64,000 nucleotides of DNA from Novipirellula caenicola (lineage in GTDB: Bacteria > Planctomycetota > Planctomycetia > Pirellulales > Pirellulaceae). The notes under the pieces were generated by a model that worked only from the letters and a program-made list of their open reading frames with translations, was not told where the DNA came from and did not search any database. Positions 37,112 through 45,988 of the stretch are shown here, piece by piece. Made by a program: the position numbers and the translations under genes. Positions within the stretch are counted from its first letter, which is position 1, and each line of letters opens with the position of its first letter. The DNA is taken from assembly GCF_039545035.1 (NCBI RefSeq), contig NZ_BAABRO010000016.1, positions 62,001 to 126,000 on the forward strand. Reading direction: 5' to 3'.

Positions 37112-38866
37112 TTACCAACGCAAACCAAATCGTTCGCCGCCCGATTCGGTGTTGTTGCCGCCACGAAGCGGGCCTTGGTGAGTCGGTTTGACGGCGACTT
37201 CACGCTGCGGTTCTTCCTCTTCGACTTCGGGTTTGGTATCGGTATCCGCTGCAACGGCTTGCGCCGCCTTGATCGAAAGGGCAACCTTTTGTGAATCGCG
37301 GTCAAAGCTCAGGATCTTGACTTCGACCTCATCACCTTGGCTGACAAACGCATCGACCTTTGAAACGCGATGGTGTGCCAGTTCGCTGATGTGGACCAAA
37401 CCTTCGACACCCGCCGTCAGTCGGACGAAGCAGCCAAACGGCGCCGTGCGAGTTACGGTTCCCTTGTGGACCGTGCCGACGGCAAAGGTTGCCTCAGCGG
37501 TGTCCCACGGGTTTTCCAAAAGATCGCGATACGACAAACCGATCTTGCCGGTTTCTTTGTCAATCTTGTCGACGGTGACCTTGACCATTTGGCCTTCTTG
37601 GATCACTTCGCTTGGGTGTTTGATTCTTTCCCAGCTAAGCTTGCTGACGTGAATCAGGCCTTCGAGACCACCGAGGTCGACGAACGCACCAAAATCTTTG
37701 ACGTTGCGAACGATGCCTTCCAAGGTGTCGCCCACTTCGATCTTCTCAAGCTGTTCCTTGCGTTTTTCTTCACGCTCACGCTCCAGCACGGCGCGTCGGC
37801 TGAGCACAAGGTTGCCGCGGCGTTCGTTCGACTCGGTAACGATACAAACGAGTTTCTGGTCGACAAACTCGGACAGATCTTCGACACGGAATTCGGTCAC
37901 TTGGCTGATTGGCATAAAGCCACGCATATTGCCAACTTTGCACTCGAGTCCGCCGGTGTTATGACCGGTAACGACGGCTTCGACGACGGTGCCTTCTTCG
38001 ATGTCTTCCCAATCGCTGACTTCGACTGCCGAACCAGGCAGCGTCAGCACGTACAGGCCGTCTTCACGATTGAAACCTCGCACCATGACTTCGATGTTGT
38101 CATTGGGTTTAGGTTCTTCGCCGGTGAATTGCTCAAACGGCACAACGCCTTCGTCGGGACCGCCGAGCGAAACGAAGACAGTGTCGTCGTTGATTTTTAA
38201 TACGCGGCCATGGACGCGGGCGCCTTCGGCAAGCGGTTCTCGGCGGTCGGGCATGCCGGCACTGCCACCCAACATCGATTCGACATCGGCCAGACCGAGT
38301 TCGGCATCAAGTTCGGCTTGCAGGTCCGCCGACAACGATTCGCGTCGATTGGGAACGGCGACCTTCTTGGCGGCAACCGGAGCGGACGAGGTTGGTTTGG
38401 GCTTGTCATCACCCGGCAACCGAGGTGTGCGGTTCTTGGGCTTCTTTTTCGGCTTCTTGGCAGCGTCGGATGTCGCGGCGGCAAGTTTTTCCGGCGACAC
38501 CGCGGGGGATGCAGGCTTGGCAACCCCAAGGCCGCGGGACGCCAGCGGGCCGGCACCACGAACGGCTCCGGCCAACGGAGCGGCTGCGGGCGACTTAGGC
38601 GTACCCAATGCTGCAGCGGTTTCCGCCGCACCGCTTTCCGATGCGGGGGACTCTGCAGGCTTGGTCGCCGCGTCCGCGCTACTAGGGCCAGCGTTACTCG
38701 AATCCGAGGTGTTCGATTCCGCAGCACTCGCAGTCGGTTCGGTCGGGCCTGCCGCAGCGGCGGGATCGGAAGTCGCGGGCTTGGGATCGGCCCCAGCGGG
38801 GGACGATGCAGCGGAAGCGTCAGAAACGGGAAGGTCAGAAGAAGTCGAAGGGTCGCCGTTAGTCAT
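37112..38866 (-). CDS. Ribosomal protein S1-type RNA-binding protein with a long Ala/Pro-rich leader
   Basis: Four S1 (OB-fold) RNA-binding repeats are readable: GARVHGRVLKINDDTVFVSLG, GTVVEAVVTGHNTGGLECKV, GDTLEGIVRNVKDFGAFVDLGGLEGLIHVSKLSW and GTVHKGTVTRTAPFGCFVRLTAGVEGLVHISEL. The third and fourth match ribosomal S1 best, so recruitment of mRNA to ribosomes is likely. The first ~180 residues are an Ala/Ser/Pro-rich, partly lysine-rich low-complexity region (AKKPKKKPKNRTPRLPG) that classical S1 lacks, and the C-terminus ends in an RGG-like tail. It may be the main S1 of the organism or a paralogue. No neighbour is related. It lies tail to tail with the methyltransferase. Confidence 0.85.
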   Translation of the reverse strand: MTNGDPSTSSDLPVSDASAASSPAGADPKPATSDPAAAAGPTEPTASAAESNTSDSSNAGPSSADAATKPAESPASESGAAETAAALGTPKSPAAAPLAGAVRGAGPLASRGLGVAKPASPAVSPEKLAAATSDAAKKPKKKPKNRTPRLPGDDKPKPTSSAPVAAKKVAVPNRRESLSADLQAELDAELGLADVESMLGGSAGMPDRREPLAEGARVHGRVLKINDDTVFVSLGGPDEGVVPFEQFTGEEPKPNDNIEVMVRGFNREDGLYVLTLPGSAVEVSDWEDIEEGTVVEAVVTGHNTGGLECKVGNMRGFMPISQVTEFRVEDLSEFVDQKLVCIVTESNERRGNLVLSRRAVLEREREEKRKEQLEKIEVGDTLEGIVRNVKDFGAFVDLGGLEGLIHVSKLSWERIKHPSEVIQEGQMVKVTVDKIDKETGKIGLSYRDLLENPWDTAEATFAVGTVHKGTVTRTAPFGCFVRLTAGVEGLVHISELAHHRVSKVDAFVSQGDEVEVKILSFDRDSQKVALSIKAAQAVAADTDTKPEVEEEEPQREVAVKPTHQGPLRGGNNTESGGERFGLRW

Positions 38867-39042
38867 CAGGTCTCTGCAGGGGGCAGGAGCGAAGCGAAGA
38901 GGAAATTACGATGAAGGCTATTGTAATAAGTTGCCGTCATCGCCGTGTCGCAGTCTAGCAATCCAGACGGCGTCCCGGTAGCCTTGCTGGTCATTGTTGA
39001 ACCCAAAATCCGATTCCATTTGCAGATCAGCGAGGCGACGTT

Positions 39043-39594
39043 TTGCCAAACTTGGATTCCTTTTGCACGAAGGCTTTTTCTGGATTCTCGAGCGAATTGA
39101 TCGAGGCGATTCAAAACGCGCCGCTGCCGGATCTGGGTGATGGTTCCCGCAGCGGGGGGGATGGCGTGGCGGCACTGCAAACCCTGCTTCGCAGTGGCGA
39201 TATTACCGGTTCACTCAATACGTCATCGCCGCTTGCGGCCCAACTGTGCACCAGCGGGCTGTGGCTTTTGGCGGGTGATTTGGACCGCAGCCATCGAATT
39301 AGCCAAGATATTGACGAAAAAGAGGGCAGTTTTTGGCACGGGATCATGCATCGTCGCGAAGGCGATTTCAGTAACGCCAAATACTGGTTCCGCCGTGTCG
39401 GCAAGCATCCGGTGATCACGCAGCTCGCCGAAATCGGTGGCAACCCATTCCGCACTGCCGAAGAATTTGTTGACGAATGTGCTGAGGCGACACGCGAGTC
39501 AGCGGCGGGAGGGGTGACGCCTCGGTACGCCCAATGCCAGGACGTGCAGTGGAAAGAATGGCAGCTGCTAATGGCTCACTGTGCCGCTCTGTAA
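39043..39594 (+). CDS. Conserved-looking hypothetical protein
   Basis: This is a 183-residue soluble protein that I do not recognise. It starts with TTG (MPNLDSFCTKAF), has no signal peptide or membrane span, and contains GDLDRSHRISQDI, GSFWHGIMHRREGDFSNAKYWFRRVGKHPV and EFVDECAEATRE. The regular alternation of helix-like segments with the FWHGIMHRREGD stretch suggests a helical repeat or TPR-like fold. Codon use matches the surroundings, and a clear terminator follows, which supports a real gene. It is divergent from the S1 gene. Confidence 0.55.
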   Translation: MPNLDSFCTKAFSGFSSELIEAIQNAPLPDLGDGSRSGGDGVAALQTLLRSGDITGSLNTSSPLAAQLCTSGLWLLAGDLDRSHRISQDIDEKEGSFWHGIMHRREGDFSNAKYWFRRVGKHPVITQLAEIGGNPFRTAEEFVDECAEATRESAAGGVTPRYAQCQDVQWKEWQLLMAHCAAL

Positions 39595-39727
39595 AAAAAC
39601 GGAAAAAAAATTTCGCAATCAGAGTCAATCGCTCGCCCGACAATTCCGATAAAAATCGTGTTGGAGGGCAAATCGGCACACCATTGTGTGGGGCAAAACG
39701 CCGGTTCGTATTCTAGCACCGCATTCG

Positions 39728-39802
39728 GGCCTAGGTCTTTAGCTCAGCGACGTTCGAAATCAGATTCGTCGCACCGGGGGGCAAAGACCTAGGCCTTTTT
39801 TT
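39728..39802 (+). terminator. Long-stem intrinsic terminator with an internal tRNA-like look
   Basis: A 13-bp perfect stem (GGCCTAGGTCTTT at 39728-39740, AAAGACCTAGGCC at 39783-39795) is followed by seven T residues on the + strand. The 42-nt loop contains a further CGACG/CGTCG hairpin. It ends the transcript of the preceding hypothetical gene. Confidence 0.78.
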
Positions 39803-39966
39803 GTGCGCCGACATAATTTTTCTGCGGCGGTTGCGGTGACGATGCCCCGCTATGGAAAACCGCCCCGTTGGCATCGAGGGCGGATGGCATCGCGATCACG
39901 CCGCGCTGCAGTATACATGCAGCAGCGGCGAGCGGTTGGTTTTTGTGAGGTCCGCGGAGTGCGCGA

Positions 39967-40908
39967 CTACATTCCCAGATCGCCGAACAGCGGCGTGCTG
40001 AGGTAGCGTTCACCAAGGCTGCACATGATCGTGACGATCCGCTTGCCTTTCATTTCCGGGCGAGCGGCGACTTGAGCTGCAGCCCACATGTTCGCTCCGC
40101 TGCTGATCCCCGCCACGATGCCTTCTTCTTTGGCTAGCCGGCGGCCCCACTCGAACGCGTCTTCGTCATCGACTTTGATCACTTCGTCAACAATCGAGGT
40201 GTCGAGGTTTTTAGGAATAAATCCGGCACCGATCCCTTGGATGCGGTGTTTCCCCGGCTCGCCACCACTGATGACGGGCGAGTGGATCGGCTCGACTGCG
40301 ATCGCTTTGAAGTTCGGGTTTTGCTTTTTCAGATAGCGAGCCGCTCCGGTGATGGTTCCGCCGGTACCGACACCCGCAACCAAGACATCGATGTTCTGGC
40401 CGCTATCGGCCCAGATTTCAGGGCCGGTGGTGGCTTCGTGGATCGCGGGGTTCGCAGGGTTTTCGAACTGCTGTGGCATGTAGGCGTTGCTGTTTTCGCT
40501 AACCAGTTCGCCTGCCTTGTTGATCGCTCCCTTCATGCCTTCGGCCGCCGGGGTCAACACCAACGTGGCTCCCATCGCACGCAGCAAGGCGCGGCGTTCG
40601 ACTGACATCGATTCGGGCATGGTCAGCGTCAATTTGTAGCCTTTGGCCGCACAGACAAACGCCAACGCGATTCCGGTGTTACCGCTGGTCGGTTCGATGA
40701 TGTGTGTGTCTTTGTTGATCTTGCCGTCTCGTTCGCCCGCTTCGATCATCGCGACGCCAATTCGGTCTTTGACGCTGTTCAGCGGTTGGAAGAATTCACA
40801 TTTCGCAAACACCGTCGCGCCATCCGCAGGAACCAGTCGATTGATTTGGATCATCGGGGTATCGCCGATGGCTTTGGAAGCGTCCGAATAAGTTTTTCCG
40901 CGAGGCAT
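39967..40908 (-). CDS. cysK: Cysteine synthase A (O-acetylserine sulfhydrylase)
   Basis: This PLP-dependent enzyme replaces the acetyl group of O-acetylserine with sulfide to give cysteine. The PLP lysine motif is seen as NSVKDRIGVAMIE, the substrate loop as EPTSGNTGIALAF, the phosphate-binding loop as GVGTGGTITG, and the C-terminal GISSGANMWAA is typical. Length after choosing MPRGKTYSDASK as start is 313 residues, as expected; a longer frame from 40989 adds a leader without homology. The upstream side carries a strong inverted repeat at 41017-41047. cysE is not in the window. Confidence 0.96.
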   Translation of the reverse strand: MPRGKTYSDASKAIGDTPMIQINRLVPADGATVFAKCEFFQPLNSVKDRIGVAMIEAGERDGKINKDTHIIEPTSGNTGIALAFVCAAKGYKLTLTMPESMSVERRALLRAMGATLVLTPAAEGMKGAINKAGELVSENSNAYMPQQFENPANPAIHEATTGPEIWADSGQNIDVLVAGVGTGGTITGAARYLKKQNPNFKAIAVEPIHSPVISGGEPGKHRIQGIGAGFIPKNLDTSIVDEVIKVDDEDAFEWGRRLAKEEGIVAGISSGANMWAAAQVAARPEMKGKRIVTIMCSLGERYLSTPLFGDLGM

Positions 40909-41016
40909 ATCAATTTCCAAATTAAGAGTTGCAACGGATAGAACGGGCGAGTGAGCCAATTGTGGTTGGGCAATTTTGCACACACGCAAACGCAGCCTGA
41001 TTGGCTGGCAATCAAT

Positions 41017-41047
41017 TTGCCTGGGCGATTGCGAATCGTCCAGGCAA
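41017..41047. promoter_or_regulatory. Near-perfect 14-bp inverted repeat
   Basis: TTGCCTGGGCGATT, a 3-nt GCG loop and AATCGTCCAGGCAA form a 14-bp stem with one G-T pair. It lies between the end of korB and the start of cysK, both on the minus strand, about 110 bp upstream of the cysK start. Without a T-run it could be an operator, an mRNA-end structure of korAB, or both. Confidence 0.5.
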
Positions 41048-41303
41048 CATCATGTGTCTGAGATCAAGAGTGAAGGGGCGGTGGTAGCCGATGTGATCAA
41101 CGGATGGTTGATTTTATCGAAATGGAAACGGCCGTGGTGATCCGGCGCCCGTCAGGGCCCGGATAGCAAAGGTTCGGTCGGGTTTTAATTGCCCGAGCAC
41201 TGATTCCCGAGCCGGCCCCGCTCACACGCGAGCCGCTCGCAAAACCAACGAACCGTCAACCGTTTCGTTTGGGCTGCCCCTGAATTTGTCTATGACTTGG
41301 CCC
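41048..41303. other. Gap between korB and the inverted repeat
   Basis: With the neighbouring stretch down to the cysK start, nearly 400 bp here are without a gene. I see short GC-rich palindromes (GGCGCCCGTCAGGGCCCG near 41141-41160) but no clear terminator and no coding frame. The cysK promoter should lie here, on the minus strand. Confidence 0.35.
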
Positions 41304-42314
41304 TTAGGCGACTTCCCAGGTATCGCCCGAGTTGAACAGGGCCTGCAGGTCTCCCTCGCCTTTTTTCTGTTTGGCAAGGGTGACTTGGTCATTGATCTGT
41401 TCGTTGTAGGTGGCGACCCCTTCGACGGCCCGCAGAACGCCAATGGGTTCGGGCATTTCGGGGTACCGCATCCGAGCCAGCATCATTTGGATCGACGGAT
41501 TCATTTCCTTTTCGTCATGAATCAGCAAATCGTCCGCAGGCACATCGGCCACGTTGACCACTTCAAGGTGGTTGCCGACCAAACGCACGGCTTTGTCGTT
41601 GTTGGTGCCAAAGATCAGCGGTTTGCCATGTTCGAGCTCCACCACGTTTTCAGCCCGTTGCTTGCGTTCTTGGGCGTAAGCCATCGCGCCGTCGTTGAAC
41701 ACGTTGCAGTTTTGGTAGACCTCGACGAGCGACGTGCCTTTGTGCTCGGCCGCTCGCTTGAGCGTCTCGCCAAGGTGTTTGACGTGGGCGTCGATGCTTC
41801 GCGCGACAAACGTTGCTTCGGCCGCAAGGGCGACCGACAACGGATGCAGCGGATGGTCGATCGAGCCCATTGGGGTGCTCTTGGTGACTTGCCCCTCAGT
41901 GCTGGTTGGGCTGTACTGTCCTTTGGTCAAACCGTAGATGCGGTTGTTAAACAGCACGATGTTGATGTCGAGGTTTCGGCGAAGGCAATGGATAAAGTGA
42001 TTGCCACCGATCGACAACGCATCGCCGTCGCCCGTGATGACCCAAACCATCAAGTCAGGCCGAGTCGATTTCAGCCCCGTGGCGAACGTGGGTGCACGAC
42101 CATGAATGCTGTGCATTCCATAGGTGTTCATGTAGTAGGGGAATCGGCTGCTGCAGCCAATCCCGCTGATGAACACGGTTTTTTCGCGAGGCACGCCCAA
42201 CTCGGGGAGCACTTTTTTCATTTGTGCCAAGATCGAATAGTCGCCGCATCCGGGGCACCAACGAACGTCTTGGTCCGAAGCAAAGTCGGCCGCTTTTAAA
42301 ACAGGAAGATTCAT
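41304..42314 (-). CDS. korB: 2-oxoacid:ferredoxin oxidoreductase, beta subunit
   Basis: The thiamine-diphosphate subunit of a 2-oxoacid:ferredoxin oxidoreductase that converts 2-oxoglutarate (or pyruvate) and CoA to the acyl-CoA with reduction of ferredoxin. DVRWCPGCGDYSILAQ begins the cluster and TPP domain, GIGCSSRFPYYMNTYGMHSIHGRAP is the conserved active-site stretch, and VITGDGDALSIGGNHFIHCLRRNLDINIVLFNNRIYGLTKGQYSPT binds TPP. It follows the alpha subunit gene after 72 bp on the same strand and is surely in one operon with it. The NRIYGLTKGQ type favours 2-oxoglutarate (Kor), but the substrate is not proven. Length, 336 residues, is usual. Confidence 0.92.
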   Translation of the reverse strand: MNLPVLKAADFASDQDVRWCPGCGDYSILAQMKKVLPELGVPREKTVFISGIGCSSRFPYYMNTYGMHSIHGRAPTFATGLKSTRPDLMVWVITGDGDALSIGGNHFIHCLRRNLDINIVLFNNRIYGLTKGQYSPTSTEGQVTKSTPMGSIDHPLHPLSVALAAEATFVARSIDAHVKHLGETLKRAAEHKGTSLVEVYQNCNVFNDGAMAYAQERKQRAENVVELEHGKPLIFGTNNDKAVRLVGNHLEVVNVADVPADDLLIHDEKEMNPSIQMMLARMRYPEMPEPIGVLRAVEGVATYNEQINDQVTLAKQKKGEGDLQALFNSGDTWEVA

Positions 42315-42386
42315 TTCAGAAAGATTCGAATTAAGTATGTTGCTAAAGGGGGAACGAAATCGGGTGACTCGAGCGGTCCGTGCTCG

Positions 42387-44291
42387 TTAACCCGCTTTGC
42401 TTCGCACGTCGGATTCGGACTTGCCACCTTTTGCGGTCGAAACGTGCTCTTGGATCGCTTCGACCAACTCGCTAACTGCGAATGGTTTGCCTTGGATCTT
42501 GTTGACGCCGATGCAGTCGACCAAGTACTTCGCTCGCAGCAGCATTCGCAACTGTCCCGTGTTCAACTCAGGCACGATCACCTTATTGAACCCTTTCATC
42601 AGTTCGCCCAGGTTCTTTGGCATGGGGTTGATGTAACGCAAGTGGGCGTGGCTGACCGAGTGGCCTGCTTTGCGGCAATTGCGAACCGCGGTGTGACAGG
42701 CCCCATAGGTTCCGCCCCACGAAATCAACAAGACATCGCCACTCGTTTCGCCGTACACATCTTGGTCGGGGATTCGTTCGGCAATCCGGTTGACTTTCGC
42801 AGCCCGCGTGTCCGTCATGTGTTGATGGTTCGCCGGGTCGTAGCTGACGTTCCCGGTTCCATCTTCTTTTTCCAGTCCACCGAGACGATGCATTAGCCCG
42901 GGGGTACCTGGGATTGCCCACGGACGCGCCAAGTTTTCGTCGCGTGCATACGGCATGAACGGCTCGTCCGGATCCGATCCTTCAGGGTGTTTGACCTCGA
43001 TTTTGGGAAGCTTCGCCACATCGGGGATCTTCCATGGCTCGCTGCCGTTGGCGATATAGCCATCGGACAAGATCACGACCGGGCACATGCATTCGGTTGC
43101 AATTCGCCAGGCTTCGACGGCGATGTCAAAGCAGTCGCCGGGCGATCGAGGGGCCAGGATTGGCAGCGGAGATTCGCCATTGCGGCCGAACATGCATTGC
43201 AGCAAATCGCTCTGCTCGGTTTTCGTTGGCAGCCCCGTGCTTGGGCCACCCCGTTGAACGTTGATCACGATCATCGGTAGTTCGAGCATCATGCCGAGGC
43301 CCATTGCTTCGGCTTTCAGCGCAATGCCGGGCCCGCTGCTGGCGGTGACCGCCATCGTGCCACCAAACGCGGCTCCGATCGTGGCGCAGACCGCAGCGAT
43401 TTCGTCTTCGGCTTGGAATGTTCTCACGCCAAAGTTCTTGAATCGTGTCAGCTCGTGCAGAATGTCGCTGGCAGGCGTAATCGGATACGTGCCATAGAAC
43501 ATGTCTTTGCTGCTGAGTTTTGATGCGGCGACCAAGCCCCAGGCCAGCGCTTGGTTGCCCATCATGTTGCGGTAGGTGCCTTTTTCAAGTTCCGCCGCCT
43601 CGACTTGATAGCTTTCGCCAAATGCTTCGGTCGTTTCGCCGTATGCCCATCCGGCTCGCAAGGCTGCTTCATTCGCCGCCGCGATATCAGGTTTCTTGCC
43701 GAATTTGTCTTGGATGAAACGCAGCGTCGGGTCGAGCGAGCGGCCAAACAACCAATACACCAACCCCATCGCAAAGAAGTTTTTGCAGCGATCGGCGATT
43801 TTTTGGCTCAAACCATGGGCCGCAACCGCATCACGCGTCAGCGTGGTCATCGGCACCTTGATCACTCGGTAAACCTCTTCGATCACACTGGCGTCCAGCG
43901 GATTCGACTCGACTTTGGCGAGTTTGAATTCTTTTTCGTTGAAGCCGTCTTCGTTGGCGATCAGGATGCCGCCTTTGCGTAGATCGCCCAAATTGGTGAC
44001 CATCGCGGCCGGATTCATCACCACCAACGCATCAAGGTGGTCGCCGGGAGTGAAGATTTCTTCGCTGGCAAAACGGACTTGGAAACCGCTAACGCCGGCA
44101 CGGGTACCCCGTGGGGCGCGGATTTCCGCGGGAAAATCGGGGAAAGTGGCCACGTCATTCCCCGCCAACGCGCTAGTGTTGGTCAATTGGGTGCCGAGTA
44201 GCTGCATCCCGTCACCGGAGTCGCCTGCCAGGCGAACGGTAATGCCGGAAACGGTTGATACGTCTTTTAAAGTGGTCGGAGAGGCCGTCAT
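42387..44291 (-). CDS. korA: 2-oxoacid:ferredoxin oxidoreductase, fused gamma-alpha subunit
   Basis: This 634-residue subunit combines a gamma domain (residues about 10-190, VRLAGDSGDGMQLLGTQLT...RAPRGTRAGVSGFQVRF) with an alpha domain (GNQALAWGLVAASKLS, YPITPASDILHELT, AEDEIAAVCATIGAAFGGTMAVTASSGPGIALKAEAMGLG, NVQRGGPSTGLPTKTEQSD). The C-terminal domain has GGTYGACHTAVRNCRKAG. The fused gamma-alpha form is typical of the two-subunit korAB class. Together with korB it provides low-potential ferredoxin and may replace the 2-oxoglutarate dehydrogenase complex, which is not seen here. It begins the operon. Confidence 0.93.
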   Translation of the reverse strand: MTASPTTLKDVSTVSGITVRLAGDSGDGMQLLGTQLTNTSALAGNDVATFPDFPAEIRAPRGTRAGVSGFQVRFASEEIFTPGDHLDALVVMNPAAMVTNLGDLRKGGILIANEDGFNEKEFKLAKVESNPLDASVIEEVYRVIKVPMTTLTRDAVAAHGLSQKIADRCKNFFAMGLVYWLFGRSLDPTLRFIQDKFGKKPDIAAANEAALRAGWAYGETTEAFGESYQVEAAELEKGTYRNMMGNQALAWGLVAASKLSSKDMFYGTYPITPASDILHELTRFKNFGVRTFQAEDEIAAVCATIGAAFGGTMAVTASSGPGIALKAEAMGLGMMLELPMIVINVQRGGPSTGLPTKTEQSDLLQCMFGRNGESPLPILAPRSPGDCFDIAVEAWRIATECMCPVVILSDGYIANGSEPWKIPDVAKLPKIEVKHPEGSDPDEPFMPYARDENLARPWAIPGTPGLMHRLGGLEKEDGTGNVSYDPANHQHMTDTRAAKVNRIAERIPDQDVYGETSGDVLLISWGGTYGACHTAVRNCRKAGHSVSHAHLRYINPMPKNLGELMKGFNKVIVPELNTGQLRMLLRAKYLVDCIGVNKIQGKPFAVSELVEAIQEHVSTAKGGKSESDVRSKAG

Positions 44292-44782
44292 GAGCTTCGC
44301 TGGATGCGTAGAAACGCACCTCCATTGGGAATGGATGTATTGAGTGAAGATATAGTGTTTGTATCGATCATTCGGATTCGCAAACTTATCCGAATTCTAT
44401 ATTTTGGGCATCGAAACGTAATGTCCACCTCGACGCTTTCTCTGAAAATAAGACAGAAAAGAAAAAAACGAGTTCAGGATCGCGACATTTTGTCGCCGTC
44501 ATGATTCGGATTGATTGCAATATTTTCGCGACTTCTGACGATAAAACCTACTCCCTTGCTCAAATGTCGCGATTCCGTTAACCTCCGCACTTCGCTTAGC
44601 TGCGGCGACGGTCTTGTGTCGTAGCTTTCTCACTTTTTTGCCGCTTGCAAGATGGGACGAAGGGTGTGTGCGGTTGCCGCTAGGTCGGCAGCCTCGAATG
44701 CTCTGGAATGCGTGGCGATCGATTCGCTCGTGATTCTCGTGCCCGCAGACGGTCCACTTCTGAAAAGGAAAAATTTCGCTCG
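44292..44782. other. Divergent intergenic region between korA and rpsB
   Basis: Nearly 500 bp hold the promoters of two divergent operons. The first half is unusually AT-rich and contains the inverted repeat at 44370-44395 and a small GCGACA/TGTCGC hairpin at 44482-44496. The half next to rpsB is a plausible mRNA leader; I cannot identify a known ribosomal leader motif in it. No coding frame is supported. Confidence 0.4.
44370..44395. promoter_or_regulatory. Inverted repeat upstream of korA
   Basis: ATTCGGAT and ATCCGAAT are perfect 8-bp arms around a 10-nt spacer in AT-rich sequence about 80 bp upstream of the korA start. Size and symmetry fit the site of a dimeric regulator, but it may be by chance. 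Confidence 0.35.
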
Positions 44783-45589
44783 ATGTCCACTCCATCCAGT
44801 CCTATCGTTCAAGAAATGATCGAAGCCGGTGTCCATTTCGGTCACCGCACCAGCTTGTGGAACCCGAAGATGGCTCCGTACATCTTCGGTCGCAAGAACC
44901 AGATTCACATCATGGACATCCGCGAAACCCTTCGTGGATTGCTGCGTGCCAAGAAATACCTCAGCCAAGTTGCGGCTGGCGGCAGCTTGATCCTGTTCGT
45001 CGGAACCAAGCGTCAAGCAGGCGAAGCGGTCGAAGAGCAATCGCTCCGCTGTGGAATGCCATTCGTCAGCGAGCGTTGGTTGGGCGGCACGTTGACCAAT
45101 TTCCGTACCATTCGCAGCCGACTTGGCCGTTTGGAAGAATTGGAAAACATGCGTCAAACCGGCGCCATGGACAACTACAGCAAGAAAATGCAATCGGCGC
45201 TGAACCGCGAACATCGCAAGATGTACCGTAACTTGAACGGTTTGCGAACAATGAACCGATTGCCCGAGTGTTTGTTCATCGTGGACCCAGGCAAAGAGCG
45301 TAACGCGATTCGCGAAGCAAAACGCCTTGGCATCACCACCGTGGCGTTGATCGATACCGATAGCGATCCAACTCAAGTCGACTTGCCGATTCCTGGTAAC
45401 GACGATGGTATCCGCAGCATCGAATTGATCATGAAGCAACTTGCCGACGCGGTAATCGCAGGCAAGGGACAAACTGCGACCGAAAGCAGCCCCGAGCCTC
45501 AGCAAACCAAGCCAACCGGCACGGAAGCAGAGATGGTTGCGGCAGCAACGAAGTCGGACGAGGCTCAATCGCCTGCTACCGAAGGCTAG
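44783..45589 (+). CDS. rpsB: 30S ribosomal protein S2
   Basis: S2 binds late to the small subunit and anchors S1. The start [21 protein letters not shown] is typical, followed by [50 protein letters not shown] and the C-terminal [22 protein letters not shown]. The length of 268 residues includes a polar tail of about 35 residues beyond the family core. The chosen ATG discards an arginine-rich 25-residue frame extension. The gene begins the rpsB-tsf-pyrH-frr cluster, but the next gene lies 400 bp away, further than in most bacteria. Confidence 0.98.
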   Translation: MSTPSSPIVQEMIEAGVHFGHRTSLWNPKMAPYIFGRKNQIHIMDIRETLRGLLRAKKYLSQVAAGGSLILFVGTKRQAGEAVEEQSLRCGMPFVSERWLGGTLTNFRTIRSRLGRLEELENMRQTGAMDNYSKKMQSALNREHRKMYRNLNGLRTMNRLPECLFIVDPGKERNAIREAKRLGITTVALIDTDSDPTQVDLPIPGNDDGIRSIELIMKQLADAVIAGKGQTATESSPEPQQTKPTGTEAEMVAAATKSDEAQSPATEG

Positions 45590-45988
45590 TTTTTTACGAT
45601 CCTTGTTTTGAAGGGGATCCGATTGGGATCCCCAGGTTGTGCGGGCTCTCGTTTTTTCAGAGGGCCCCTTCCACCGCTTGGCATGGCAGCCGCCCCAAGA
45701 CTCGTAAGTCGCGAAGCGGCTTGCTGGCAAATCGGCCGTAGTGCGGGCCCGCGGCTTGTTCACAAACGCGTCGCTGTCCAACCACTGCGGCCACCGTTGC
45801 CCGCGGTCCCTCACCCTACGATCGGTGTGAGGATGATTAAGAAATAGCGATAATTGCGATAAAAGCCCGAAGTCGCTTGTTCAAAAATGGCATGTGCCTA
45901 AAGCTTGTCGGTGAATGAGAGCGAACTGGCTCTTGCGAAGATGGCAAGCAACCATACAAACTGTTTTTTATACGTTGGAGATGAAGAG
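45590..45988. other. rpsB-tsf spacer with two hairpins
   Basis: This 400-bp spacer separates genes that are normally close. It carries a perfect palindrome GGGGATCC-GATTG-GGATCCCC at 45613-45633 and then GGGCTCTC/GAGGGCCC around 45643-45667 with a T-run inside its loop. These may attenuate or process the rpsB transcript. The region just before tsf is AT-rich and may hold a second promoter. I see no supported gene. Confidence 0.5.

Noticed and set aside
44630-45814. 394-residue open frame antisense to rpsB
   Set aside because: rpsB on the other strand is certain; the antisense frame is a by-product of its codon use and has no recognisable motif.
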